Origin: Streptomyces sp. TBY4
GTDB lineage: Bacteria > Actinomycetota > Actinomycetes > Streptomycetales > Streptomycetaceae
Length of the DNA stretch: 64,000 nt
Direction: 5' to 3'
NCBI RefSeq assembly: GCF_024213195.1
Contig: NZ_JANAVF010000001.1
Location: forward strand, 1 to 64,000
In this document: positions 17,601 to 25,453 of the stretch, in pieces
Position numbering within the stretch: position 1 is the first letter of the stretch
How the letters are laid out: the number at the start of each line of letters is the position of its first letter
Notes under the pieces: generated by a model
Database searches by the model: none
The model's input: the letters and a program-made list of their open reading frames with translations, nothing else
Told to the model about the DNA's origin: nothing
Made by a program: the position numbers and the translations under genes

Positions 17601-17856
17601 GGAAGATGTCGGCGCGGGCCACGACCACCCGGACCTTGGCCGCGCCGGAGGTCGCGATGGTGAAGGTGTTCCCGGACTGGGTGAGGCCGGTGGCGTTGCC
17701 CGCCGTGGCGGGGGCCGGGGCCGAGGGGGCCGCCGAGGCCGGTGAGGTGAGGGAGCCGGCGGTGGCCAGACCGGACACGGCGAGGAGTCCGGCGAGCAGT
17801 GCGGCCGCCGGGGCGCGCCGTCGCCGTGGGCTTCTGCGGATGCTGATGAGTCTCAT
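14656..17856 (-). CDS. Secreted GH31 alpha-glycosidase with discoidin and ricin-type domains
   Basis: A 1066-residue secreted enzyme. The signal peptide (RRRRAPAAALLAGLLAVSGLA) ends near ASAAP. A GH31 catalytic region spans about 60-700: the nucleophile is Asp382 in KTDVAWIGGG and the acid/base is Asp433 in WTGDTNGTW, with WTVDGWSGTQRN between them. A CBM32/F5-8C discoidin-like domain covers about 780-930, and a C-terminal ricin beta-trefoil (CBM13) shows three QxW repeats (NQRWTL, GQSWQT, AQRWTF). It likely trims alpha-linked glucosides, xylosides or galactosides from a polysaccharide. The ATG at 17856 has GGAG upstream and precedes the signal peptide; upstream in-frame codons are not plausible protein. 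Confidence 0.92.
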   Translation of the reverse strand: MRLISIRRSPRRRRAPAAALLAGLLAVSGLATAGSLTSPASAAPSAPAPATAGNATGLTQSGNTFTIATSGAAKVRVVVARADIFRLWLSPDGAFTNDPAGTDLAPTTDFGPVSAAWTDAGTYYKITTGSLTIRANKTPLQFSVYRADNSTLVWQETQPTSWTSSQTTQYLARGTDEQFYGTGLRLGEWALRGKTVPIAVDNKWRENNNASPAPFYVSTNHYGVMRNTWAPGSYGFNAPTTLTHDEKRFDAWYFTGDSLKTVLDAYTDVSGKPFMAPAWGFELGNADCFNASNPAYQGDHNRLRHQTTPDVVGYATDARAADMPSGWFLPNDGYGCGYTAPLKSTVDALKAKGFQTGLWTSTGLGNINEEVGTAGSRGVKTDVAWIGGGYKTAFAGVQQAVDGIEKNSDARRYVWTVDGWSGTQRNAVVWTGDTNGTWDDMRWHVPAITGAGLSGFNYATGDVDGIFAGSPKTYARDLQWKAFTPAFMTMSGWGATGPSAGYQDKQPWRFAEPYLSINRKYLQLKMRLMPYLYTMSRTAHETGVPSTRAMVLEYPEDPVARGNLTSGQFMAGDSFLVAPVVSDTAVRDGIYLPAGTWTDYWTGRTYAGPGWLNGYQAPLDTLPLFVKGGAIVPMWPQMNYTGEKPVSTLTYDIHPRGNTSFSLYEDDGITRAHQSGAFARQQVDVTAPASGSGTVTVSVSAPAGSYTGKPASRGYEFSLHVATAPTALTVDGAALTRLSSKAAYEAATTGWFFDAADRGGILWTKTGTKSAAFSVSATGTSVPAADPIPVTSSPVPQSAWTLVSADSQETASENGAARNAFDGNGGTIWHTAWSGGNPAALPHEIQIDLGARYTADGLGYLPRQDGGVNGRIGGYEVYVSDTTTDWGSPVATGTFADTAALKSVPLSAKAGRYLRLKALTEAGGRGPWTSAAEITLTGRPTPLPAAATLVNGASASCMDLPGSATTPGTQPTLYSCHGGPNQRWTLQGDGRLTGLGGVCLDAATATAVAIRTCDGSPGQSWQTGPDGSLRNSGQCLTPAGSATANGTRLTRVACASTPAQRWTFTP

Positions 17857-18092
17857 GGGGCGGCTCCTCGTGCGGTCCGGACTGCGGACACACCTTTTGG
17901 CATGCACCGGGCAACATAGCGCTCGAGAGGTCTCATTTGAAGGAAGATGATTGAAATGGCTTGTCACCGAGCATCTTTGAGCATGTCCACGCATGCCGGC
18001 CCCTCACCCGTATGGCCCACCCGCCCTGCGCGAACCGCTCCCCGCCCCGACCCTGGAGCGAACTGCGCACTTTTCTGGAGGGCCCGGCACCC

Positions 18093-19427
18093 ATGGAACA
18101 GGCTCAACAGCCCGCATCGCTCCGTCAGCTCCTCCTCGCGCCCGCGACCCTGAGACTGCTCGCGCTCTCGGCGCTCGTCGGCATCCCCGTCTCGCTTTTC
18201 GCCTTCGGCTTCGTCAGCCTCGAGCACGAGCTCCAGCACTGGGTCTGGCACACCGCACCCGACCTGCTCGGCTACGACCGCCCCCCGTGGTGGTGGGGCC
18301 TGCCCACGCTCACCCTCGCCGGACTGCTGGCCGCGCCGATCATCACGCGGATGGCGGGCGGCGGCGGACACGTCCCCGCCCACGGCTTCGGCGGCCCGGC
18401 GACCATGCCCCGCGAGACGCCGAGCGTGATCCTGGCCGCGCTGGCCTGCCTGCCCCTCGGCGTGATGCTCGGACCCGAGGCACCCCTGATGGCCATCGGC
18501 AGCGGGCTCGCCCTGCTCACCCTGCGCGCCGCCAAGCGCACGGCCCAGCCCGAGCTGGCCACCGTGCTCGGCATGGCCGGATCCACCGCCGCCATCAGCA
18601 CGATCTTCGGCAGCCCGCTGATCCCGGTCGTGATGATCCTGGAGGGAGCCGCCCTCGTCGCCGGGGGTCCCCGGCTGTTCGTCCTGATCCTGCCCGCCCT
18701 GGTCTCCAGCGGGGTCGGAGCCCTGGTCTTCACCGGCTTCGGACACTGGACCGGCCTCGGCATCGGCGCGCTCACCCTCCCCAAGGAACCCGCCGCCGGC
18801 CTGCCCGACGCGGGCGACTTCCTCTGGGGCATCCCCATGGCCGCCCTGATCGGCGTCCTCATCGCCCTGGGCAAGTCCGCTGGCCTGCGCGTCCACGCCT
18901 GGACGGGCACCTCCGCGCAGCGGATCGTCCTGTGCGCGGTGGCCGTCGGCGTCTGCGTCACCGGCTACGCGCTGATCACCGGACGCTCCCCCGAGGAAGT
19001 GGCGCTGTCCGGCCAGAACACCGTCGGGCAGCTGGCCGCCGACCCCTCGTCCTGGGCGGTGGGCGCGCTGGTGGCCCTCACGGTCTTCAAGCTGATCGGC
19101 TGGAGCATCGCCCTGGGCAGCCTCCGCGGCGGCCCCATCTTCCCCTCGATCATGATCGGGGCCTCGATCGGCATCGCCTTCGGCAGCCTTCCCGGCTTCG
19201 GCATGGCCCCCGCCCTGGCGGCCGGCATCTGCGCGGCCGGGGTCGCCGGCACCCGGCTCCCGGTCACCGGCGTGGTCCTGGCCGCCGCCCTGCTGGGCAA
19301 GGAGGCAGCCACCCTGATGCCGCTGCTGGTGATCTCCGCCGTGACCGCCCTCCTGGCCTCCACTCTGATCGACCGCCAGCGGCCCGCCGACCCGGCCCAC
19401 CTCCAGCCCGCCCCCGCCGACGCCTGA
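18093..19427 (+). CDS. ClC-family chloride channel/antiporter
   Basis: A 444-residue ClC-family membrane protein with about 10-12 hydrophobic helices. The GxExP motif is present as LGPEAPLMAIGSG, carrying the gating glutamate of Cl-/H+ exchangers, and LRGGPIFPSIMIG matches the second anion-binding GxFxP motif. The first motif is altered to GSPLIP in place of GSGIP, so anion selectivity may differ from the canonical protein. The ATG at 18093 has GGAGG 11 bases upstream. It is divergent from the GH31 gene, with which it shares a 236-base intergenic region. Confidence 0.88.
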   Translation: MEQAQQPASLRQLLLAPATLRLLALSALVGIPVSLFAFGFVSLEHELQHWVWHTAPDLLGYDRPPWWWGLPTLTLAGLLAAPIITRMAGGGGHVPAHGFGGPATMPRETPSVILAALACLPLGVMLGPEAPLMAIGSGLALLTLRAAKRTAQPELATVLGMAGSTAAISTIFGSPLIPVVMILEGAALVAGGPRLFVLILPALVSSGVGALVFTGFGHWTGLGIGALTLPKEPAAGLPDAGDFLWGIPMAALIGVLIALGKSAGLRVHAWTGTSAQRIVLCAVAVGVCVTGYALITGRSPEEVALSGQNTVGQLAADPSSWAVGALVALTVFKLIGWSIALGSLRGGPIFPSIMIGASIGIAFGSLPGFGMAPALAAGICAAGVAGTRLPVTGVVLAAALLGKEAATLMPLLVISAVTALLASTLIDRQRPADPAHLQPAPADA

Positions 19428-19574
19428 GCGCGCCGGCACCCGGGCTCGGCGACTCCTGACCGGCTCTTTGCCCTTTTCATACGCTTTGGTGGCGAACCCC
19501 TCCCTTCCTCGCGGGCTCTCACTCCCCGGCAGCCACACCGGCCGCCTCCGCACAGGGCTCAGGAGTCACGCACG

Positions 19575-20690
19575 ATGAAGCAGGGCAAACGCCGGGAGGC
19601 GCAGGACGGACAGGGCCGGGTCCACCGGCGCCCCAAGGGCCGGCCGTCCCTGCGGCGGTGGATCGCGGTGGCCGTCCCGCTGACGGTCGTGGCCGGCATC
19701 ACCACCGGATTCGTGACCCACTCCTCCTGGTCCGACGACACCGGCGACACGGTGCACCTCGACCGGCCCGCCACGGCCCGGGGTAAGGCGGGTGACGCGC
19801 CGGGCGACCCGCTGACCCTGATGCCCACCGGACCGGAGCCCGAGCTGAAGGTGTCCGGCACCATCCCGGAGGACGGCAGCAAGGTGATGGTGACCACCCT
19901 CGCCGGGAAGAAGTCCGGATTCACCGGCAAGGTCTGGCTCTGGGTGCCGCCGCAGTACCACGACCCGAAGTACGCGCACAGCGGCTTCCCCGTGATGATC
20001 GCGCTGCCCGGCGGGCCCGGTTTCAACGAGAACTACTGGAGCGGGAGCAACCTCAAGCTGGAGGCCGACATCTCCAAGTGGTCGAAGGAGGGCGCCAGCC
20101 TCCCCTTCATCCTCGCCATGCCCGTGCTGAACCCGGCGTCCGACAAGGACGGGCTGTACTGGGACGGCAGCGACATCCCCGGCCAGCCGAAGATGGGCAC
20201 CTGGCTCACCGAGGACGTCCCCGACCTGGTCCGCGCGACGTTCCGTACGATCAGGTCCCGCGACGGCTGGGCCTTCATGGGCAGCTCCTCCGGCGGGTTC
20301 GCCGGGCTCAAGGCGGTGCTGCAGAAGCCCGACCAGTTCAGGGCGGTGATCGCCGGCGGGCCCGACATCGTGCCCGACTCCCGGCTGTGGAACGGCCACC
20401 CCGCCGAGAAGGCGGAGAACAGCCCGCCCGAGCTCGCGCAGAAGCTGATCGACCGGGGCGGACCCGAGGTGGACCTCGCCTTCCAGGTCGGCACCAAGGG
20501 CAGCGACGTGCAGAACCGGCCGCCGATCGAGAAGTTCATCAAGGACTACGGCAAGGGGCCCGTGAAGACGAAGTTCCACGTCGACGAGGGCGGCGGCCAC
20601 GACGCCTACACCTACGTGCCCGGCATGTACGACGGCGGGCTCATCCAGTGGATCAGCAAGCTCATGCGAGGGCCCGTCCCCAGCCCGTGA
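19575..20690 (+). CDS. Membrane-anchored esterase of the alpha/beta-hydrolase (esterase D) type
   Basis: A 371-residue protein with a basic N-terminus and one hydrophobic segment (WIAVAVPLTVVAGITTGFV), so it is anchored or exported. The catalytic part has the nucleophile elbow MGSSSGGFAG, an oxyanion strand FPVMIALPGGPGFNENYW and a late histidine in DEGGGHDAYTYV. This matches the putative-esterase family that includes mycolyl-transferase-like and ferulate/siderophore esterases. AGGAG lies ten bases before the ATG. It is monocistronic as far as can be seen and converges on a small minus-strand gene. Confidence 0.85.
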   Translation: MKQGKRREAQDGQGRVHRRPKGRPSLRRWIAVAVPLTVVAGITTGFVTHSSWSDDTGDTVHLDRPATARGKAGDAPGDPLTLMPTGPEPELKVSGTIPEDGSKVMVTTLAGKKSGFTGKVWLWVPPQYHDPKYAHSGFPVMIALPGGPGFNENYWSGSNLKLEADISKWSKEGASLPFILAMPVLNPASDKDGLYWDGSDIPGQPKMGTWLTEDVPDLVRATFRTIRSRDGWAFMGSSSGGFAGLKAVLQKPDQFRAVIAGGPDIVPDSRLWNGHPAEKAENSPPELAQKLIDRGGPEVDLAFQVGTKGSDVQNRPPIEKFIKDYGKGPVKTKFHVDEGGGHDAYTYVPGMYDGGLIQWISKLMRGPVPSP

Positions 20691-20937
20691 CGGGCGCGGG
20701 GCTCACGGCCAGCACCGGCGCCGCCGGGGAGCCGTGCCGGTGCCCGCAGGGGTCGAAGACCAGCACCACCGGCTGCCCCGGACGCTGCCGCCAGGAGATG
20801 CGTTCCGGGGCTTCGTCGCACACCGGGCAGCACGGCAGCGGACCGGGCCGGCCCGACGGACCCGACGGATCCGGCCGGCTCTGCTCCGGCCGGCACCCGG
20901 GGACGGTCGCGAGCTGCGTGGCCTGCGGATCGCTCAT
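20662..20937 (-). CDS. Small Cys-rich protein, zinc-ribbon-like
   Basis: A 91-residue protein. PCCPVCDEAPE supplies a CxxC pair, and FDPCGHRHG supplies a second Cys and two His about 30 residues later, so one zinc could be bound. No membrane segment is seen. GGGAG lies six bases before the ATG at 20937; the longer frame to 20973 lacks a ribosome-binding site. Its end overlaps the convergent esterase gene by 29 bases. Function unknown. Confidence 0.65.
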   Translation of the reverse strand: MSDPQATQLATVPGCRPEQSRPDPSGPSGRPGPLPCCPVCDEAPERISWRQRPGQPVVLVFDPCGHRHGSPAAPVLAVSPAPVTGWGRALA

Positions 20938-21099
20938 GGAGACTCCCTGGTCGTGCGGTTGGGCTGCTCGCACTGTGCCATGGACCTGCCCCTTCGCGCA
21001 CGGGTGAATCCTCCAGTGTTCCGGCGATGTTCCGGCAGGTCAGAGGTGTGCGCCCCGGGCGGACCGGGCTCCCGGCGCCCCTCCCCGCGGACTTGGCGC

Positions 21100-21768
21100 T
21101 CAGCGCGGCCCCTCGGCGACCGCCACCACGCCCGATTCGTAGGCGGCGATGACCGCTTGGGCCCGGTCGCGCACGCCCAGCTTGCCGAAGATGCCGGTGA
21201 TGTGGTTCTTGACCGTGGAGACGCTGATGTCCAGGTCTGCGGCGATCTCCGCGTTGTCCAGTCCGGTGGCCAGCAGCCGCCAGATCTCCCGCTCCCGCGG
21301 GGTGAGTCCGGCCGGGACCCCCACCGGCTGCCGGGCGGGCCGCGCGGGGGCCCGTACGTACGTGGAGATCAGCCGGGTCAGCAGGCGCGGAGCCACCGCC
21401 GCCTCACCGGTGTGGACGGTGCGGATCGCGGCGGTCAGCTCCTCCGGGGAGACGTCCTTGGGCAGGAACCCGTAGGCTCCGGCGCGCAGGGCCGCGACCA
21501 CGTACTCGTCCATGTCGAAGGTGCTCAGCGCCAGGACCCGGCAATCCGGCAGCCGTGCGGACAGCTGTCCGGTGGCCTCGACCCCGTCCAGGACTGGCAT
21601 CCGGATGTCCATGACGACCACGTCGGGGCGCAGCCGCTCCGCGAGGGCGACCGCCTCGGCGCCGTCCCCGGCCTCGCCGACGACCTCGAACTCCGGCTCG
21701 GGGGCCAGGATCAGGGACAGGCCGCGACGGACGAGCGGCTGGTCGTCGGCAATGAGCACACGGATCAT
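21100..21768 (-). CDS. NarL/LuxR-type response regulator
   Basis: A 222-residue response regulator. The receiver domain starts IRVLIADDQPLVRRG, the phospho-acceptor lies in VVVMDIRMPVLDG, with the conserved Thr/Ser strand LALSTFD and Lys in GFLPKD. The C-terminal LuxR HTH reads LTPREREIWRLLATGLDNAEIA then STVKNHITGIFGKL. It overlaps the upstream kinase gene by four bases (ATGA), so the two are co-translated. The dyad at 23014-23033 between the kinase and the divergent MMPL gene is its most likely binding site. Confidence 0.93.
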   Translation of the reverse strand: MIRVLIADDQPLVRRGLSLILAPEPEFEVVGEAGDGAEAVALAERLRPDVVVMDIRMPVLDGVEATGQLSARLPDCRVLALSTFDMDEYVVAALRAGAYGFLPKDVSPEELTAAIRTVHTGEAAVAPRLLTRLISTYVRAPARPARQPVGVPAGLTPREREIWRLLATGLDNAEIAADLDISVSTVKNHITGIFGKLGVRDRAQAVIAAYESGVVAVAEGPR

Positions 21769-22958
21769 CCGCGTTCTTCCTCTCCTTCTCCCCCGGGCGC
21801 GTCCGGACCGTGCGGCGCCGGCAGGCGCGCCGCCACCCGGAATCCGCCGCCGTCGAGCGCGGCCGCCTCCAGGGTGCCGCCCTGCAGGGCGACCCGTTCT
21901 CGCATTCCGATCAGACCGTAGCCGGAAACCGGAGCCGTACGCGAAGGCCGCGGCCGCTCCCCCGCGCCGTCGTCCCGGACCTCCACCCCCACCTCGTCCG
22001 GACGGTACGTCAGCCGTACGTGGGCCTTGGCGCGGCCGGCGTGCTTGCGGGTGTTGGTCAGCGACTCCTGCACGATGCGGAACACCGTCAGGCCGAGGGC
22101 CGGCGGCAGCGGGCGGACCGGCCCCTCCACGGTGAACCCGGTCTCCAGGCCGCCGAGCCTGGCTTCGGCGACGATCCGGTCCAGGTCTCCGGTGCCGGGC
22201 TGCGGGGCCGGCGGGGTGCGTTCCGGTTCCTCCCCCGCCCGGAGCACGTCGAGCAGCTGCCTCATCTCGCGCAGCGCCATCCGCCCGGAATCCTCCAGGG
22301 TGACCAGGGCTTCGCGGGCCGTCTCCGGGTCGCGGGCCAGGTTGGCGCGGGCCCCGCCGGACATCAGCTGCATGGTGGTGATGTGGTGCGCCACGATGTC
22401 GTGGAGTTCGCGGGCGATGCGGCGGCGCTCCTCGGCGACCGCGCGTTCGGCCAGGAGGACGCGCCTGGCCTCGGTCTCCTGTTGCCAGCGGCGCGTCAGC
22501 AGCGCGGCGGCGACGACGAGGACGACGGCGATCGTGTTGCCGAGCAGGCCCGCGAATCCGAATCCGGTGGTCGCACCGACGCCGAGGCCTTCGCCTTCGC
22601 CGCTGCCGAGCACCGTCAGCGGCACGGCCGCCAGGGCGGCCGCCGCCGTGACCGCCGGGCCGCGCACGCGGGCCACGGAGTAGAGGGCGACGGTCGCCGC
22701 CGCGGAGAAGTGCGGGCCCTGGGAGGCGACCAGGTTCAGCGCGAGGCCGAGGGCGAGGACGGCGCCGAGCACGGCGACCGGCCTGACCCGCCGGGCCAGC
22801 AGGCAGGGCGCGGTCAGGACCACGAGGACGAGGGCGGACACCGTGAGGGGCCGGCCGTTCTCGGCCGCGCCCAGCGCGTAGCCGACCAGGTCCACGACGA
22901 CGGCGGCGATGGCTACGAGCGCGTCGTTGCGGGTCCAGTTCAGTCTGATCTTCGGCAT
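21765..22958 (-). CDS. NarL-family sensor histidine kinase
   Basis: A 397-residue kinase of the HisKA_3 class. About five hydrophobic segments in residues 10-150 form the sensor; a coiled segment leads to RRRIARELHDIVAHHITTMQ with the phospho-accepting His. The ATPase domain has RIVQESLTNTRKHAG (N box) and GYGLIGMRERV (G box), and the D box is shortened to VEVRDDGAGE. The start at 22958 is chosen because GGAAG is seven bases upstream; the ATG at 22973 has no ribosome-binding site. Being divergent from an MMPL exporter, it may sense the cargo or membrane stress. Confidence 0.9.
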   Translation of the reverse strand: MPKIRLNWTRNDALVAIAAVVVDLVGYALGAAENGRPLTVSALVLVVLTAPCLLARRVRPVAVLGAVLALGLALNLVASQGPHFSAAATVALYSVARVRGPAVTAAAALAAVPLTVLGSGEGEGLGVGATTGFGFAGLLGNTIAVVLVVAAALLTRRWQQETEARRVLLAERAVAEERRRIARELHDIVAHHITTMQLMSGGARANLARDPETAREALVTLEDSGRMALREMRQLLDVLRAGEEPERTPPAPQPGTGDLDRIVAEARLGGLETGFTVEGPVRPLPPALGLTVFRIVQESLTNTRKHAGRAKAHVRLTYRPDEVGVEVRDDGAGERPRPSRTAPVSGYGLIGMRERVALQGGTLEAAALDGGGFRVAARLPAPHGPDAPGGEGEEERG

Positions 22959-23013
22959 GCTCCATCTTCCCATCGGGCGGCGCCCGGACCCCGGGCCCCG
23001 AGGAGGAGGGGGA

Positions 23014-23033
23014 ACCAGGACCTGGGTCCTGGT
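23014..23033. promoter_or_regulatory. Perfect dyad between kinase and MMPL genes
   Basis: ACCAGGACC at 23014-23022 and its complement at 23025-23033 are separated by TG. This 20-base palindrome is in the only shared intergenic region of the two-component system and the MMPL exporter, which makes it a good candidate for the response-regulator site. Confidence 0.6.
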
Positions 23034-23164
23034 CCGGGGTCCCCACCGGTCCCCGGTCCCGGGTGCGAACTCCTCCCGGGACCCGACGTTTCGGGGCGCG
23101 GCCGTTGATGAGCTGGTGAGCGGGCCGGGAACCCCCGGCCGCCGCTCCCGTTACGGAGGACTCC

Positions 23165-25378
23165 TTGATCCGCGCCCTGACCGCCTTCGCCACCCGAAGT
23201 CCGTGGAAGGTCATAGCCCTCTGGGCGGTGCTGGGCATCGCCCTGACCATCCTCGGCCAGGCCCTGGTCTTCCGTGCCACGCAGACGAGCACCGGCGCGT
23301 TCCTTCCGGACTCCTACGATTCGGCGGCCGCGCTCAAGGTCGCCGAGGAGCACTTCGGGCTCGAGCCCGATGCCAATCCGCTGACCGTGCTGGTGGCCCG
23401 CGCCGACGGTGCTCCGCTGACCGCCGCCGACGAGCGGCGGATCGACGCGGGGGCGGCGGAGCTGGCCGGGCGGCGGATCGCCATGCCGAAGCCCAAGGAC
23501 ACTCCGTCCTTCCTGGCGCAGGACCGGTCCCAGCAGCCCCGGATCAGCCCGGCGATGACGGCCCCGGACCGGAGCTTCCGGCTGCTCTCGGTCGAGTTGA
23601 CCGGCAATCCCATGGATCCCGGGATGCAGGACCTGTACCGGGCGTTCCGGGACCACACTCGGGCCGAGTTCGAGCAGGCGGGTCTGCGGACCGGGTTCAC
23701 CGCCGGGCTCGCGGACACCGTGGACACCGTGGACGCGGACGAGACCCGGTCGAAGATCGTGGGCGCCGCGATGCTCGCGGTGATCGTCCTGTTGCACGTG
23801 CTGGTGTTCCGCAGCGTTCTGGCGGCGCTGCTGCCGCTGGTCGCCGTCACCATCATCGGCGGCGCGGCGGCCGGGGCCGTGGTCGGCGTCGCACTGCTGA
23901 CCGGGATCGAACTCGACGCGTCCACGCCCCAGTTGATCAGTGTGGTGCTGGTGGGCATCGGCATCGACTACTTCCTCTTCCTGCTCTTCCGCTTCCGCGA
24001 GCAGTTGCGCCGGCACCCGGAGCAGTCGGGCCGGGCCGCGGCCGCCGAGGTCGCCGGCCGGGTCGGTACGGCGATCACGTGTGCGGCGCTGACCATCGTC
24101 GCCGCGTTCTCCACCCTCGCGGTGGCCACCTTCGGCCAGTTCCGGGTACTGGGCCCGGCCATCGCGGTGTCCGTCCTGGTGATGCTGCTCGGCAGCCTGA
24201 CCCTGATGCCGGCCCTCCTCGCCGTCACCGGCCGCAGGATGTTCTGGCCCTCCCGGGCGCTGGAGCGGGAGCCCCGCGAGGGCGTGGCCGCCCGGACGGG
24301 CGCCCTGGTGGCGCGGCGGCCGCTGGCCCTGGTGCTCGCCTCGGTGGCCCTGCTGGGCGCGCTGGCCGCGGGCATGGCCGGGATGCGGGTGGACTACGGG
24401 CAGAGCAGCCCGGGCGGGGACCGTACGGCTTCGGCGGCGACGGCGGCCGAGATCGCCCGCGCGCTGCCCGCCGGGGTGTCGGATCCGGCCGGCGTGTTCG
24501 TGACCGCCACCGACGGGGGCACGCTGACGGCCGAGCGTCTCGGCGGGCTCTCCCGCGCACTGGCTTCGGTCGACGGGGTGGGCCGGGTGGCGCCGACGGT
24601 GCTGAGCGAGGACCGCCGGGCGGCCCGCATCGATCTGTTCCCGACCGCCGATCCGCACGGGCAGGAGGCCCGCGACCTGGTCTCCGGACCGGTCCGGGAG
24701 GCGGTGGCCGCGCACCGGCCGAGCGGTACGGAGGCGCATGTGGGCGGTACGGCGGCGGTCTTCTCCGACATCGCGTCCGCGGTGGACAAGGACCTGAAGG
24801 TGGTCTTCCCGGTGGCTGCGGCCCTGATCGCGCTGATCCTGTTCCTGCTGCTGCGGAGCCTGCTCGCGCCGGTGGTCCTGATGCTCTCGGTGGGTCTGGG
24901 CTTCGCGGCGACCCTGGGTGCGGCGACGCTGGTGTTCCAGCACGGGGCGGGCCGGCCGGGCGTGGACTTCTCGCTGCCGCTGGTGCTGTTCCTGTTCGTG
25001 GTCGCGCTGGGGACCGACTACAACATCCTGATCACCGACCGGATCAGGGAGGAGATGGACCGTCCCGGTCCGGCGCGTGCGGCGGTGGCCAGGGCCGTGC
25101 GCCACACGGCGCCCGCCATCGCGACCGCGGGCCTGGTGCTGGCGCTCTCCTTCGGGAGCCTGGCGGCGAGTCCGGGCTCCGCGACCCAGCAGGTCGGCTT
25201 CGCCACGGGGCTCGGGATCCTGCTCTCCGCGTTCGTGCTGTCGATCGTGCTGGTGCCGGCCCTGGCCGCGCTCCTGGGCTGGTCCCTGTGGTGGCCGCTG
25301 AGGCAGCGCCCGGCTTCCGGCGGGCCGGTGCCGGACGGCGGCGGGCAGCGGGAGCCGGAGCGGGTCATGACCGGCTGA
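23165..25378 (+). CDS. MMPL-family RND exporter
   Basis: A 737-residue MMPL transporter with two halves, each an extracellular loop followed by a block of hydrophobic helices (12 in total). The GIDYFLFLLFRFREQLRR and GTDYNILITDRIREEM segments are the paired proton-relay motifs (GxDY) of this family. It probably moves lipids or antibiotics. The start is TTG at 23165, preceded by GGAGG at ideal spacing; the first residues IRALTAFATRSPWKVI are typical of the family. The gene diverges from the kinase-regulator pair, which likely controls it. A long hairpin ends it. Confidence 0.92.
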   Translation: MIRALTAFATRSPWKVIALWAVLGIALTILGQALVFRATQTSTGAFLPDSYDSAAALKVAEEHFGLEPDANPLTVLVARADGAPLTAADERRIDAGAAELAGRRIAMPKPKDTPSFLAQDRSQQPRISPAMTAPDRSFRLLSVELTGNPMDPGMQDLYRAFRDHTRAEFEQAGLRTGFTAGLADTVDTVDADETRSKIVGAAMLAVIVLLHVLVFRSVLAALLPLVAVTIIGGAAAGAVVGVALLTGIELDASTPQLISVVLVGIGIDYFLFLLFRFREQLRRHPEQSGRAAAAEVAGRVGTAITCAALTIVAAFSTLAVATFGQFRVLGPAIAVSVLVMLLGSLTLMPALLAVTGRRMFWPSRALEREPREGVAARTGALVARRPLALVLASVALLGALAAGMAGMRVDYGQSSPGGDRTASAATAAEIARALPAGVSDPAGVFVTATDGGTLTAERLGGLSRALASVDGVGRVAPTVLSEDRRAARIDLFPTADPHGQEARDLVSGPVREAVAAHRPSGTEAHVGGTAAVFSDIASAVDKDLKVVFPVAAALIALILFLLLRSLLAPVVLMLSVGLGFAATLGAATLVFQHGAGRPGVDFSLPLVLFLFVVALGTDYNILITDRIREEMDRPGPARAAVARAVRHTAPAIATAGLVLALSFGSLAASPGSATQQVGFATGLGILLSAFVLSIVLVPALAALLGWSLWWPLRQRPASGGPVPDGGGQREPERVMTG

Positions 25379-25395
25379 GCCGCCGGCCGGGCCGG

Positions 25396-25449
25396 GCGGG
25401 GGCCGGCGCGCGCAGCTCCGTAGGACGGGCTGCGCGCGCCGGCCCCCGC
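25396..25449. terminator. Bidirectional terminator with 21-bp perfect stem
   Basis: Bases 25396-25416 pair perfectly with 25429-25449 over a 12-base loop, between the convergent MMPL gene and the betaine-transporter operon. It is one of the strongest hairpins in the window. Confidence 0.9.
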
Positions 25450-25453
25450 GGGC

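Noticed and set aside
13423..17745. A 1440-codon plus-strand open frame across gadC and GH31.
   Set aside because: It is antisense to the GH31 gene and out of frame with gadC; its translation is Arg/Gly-rich with no domain.
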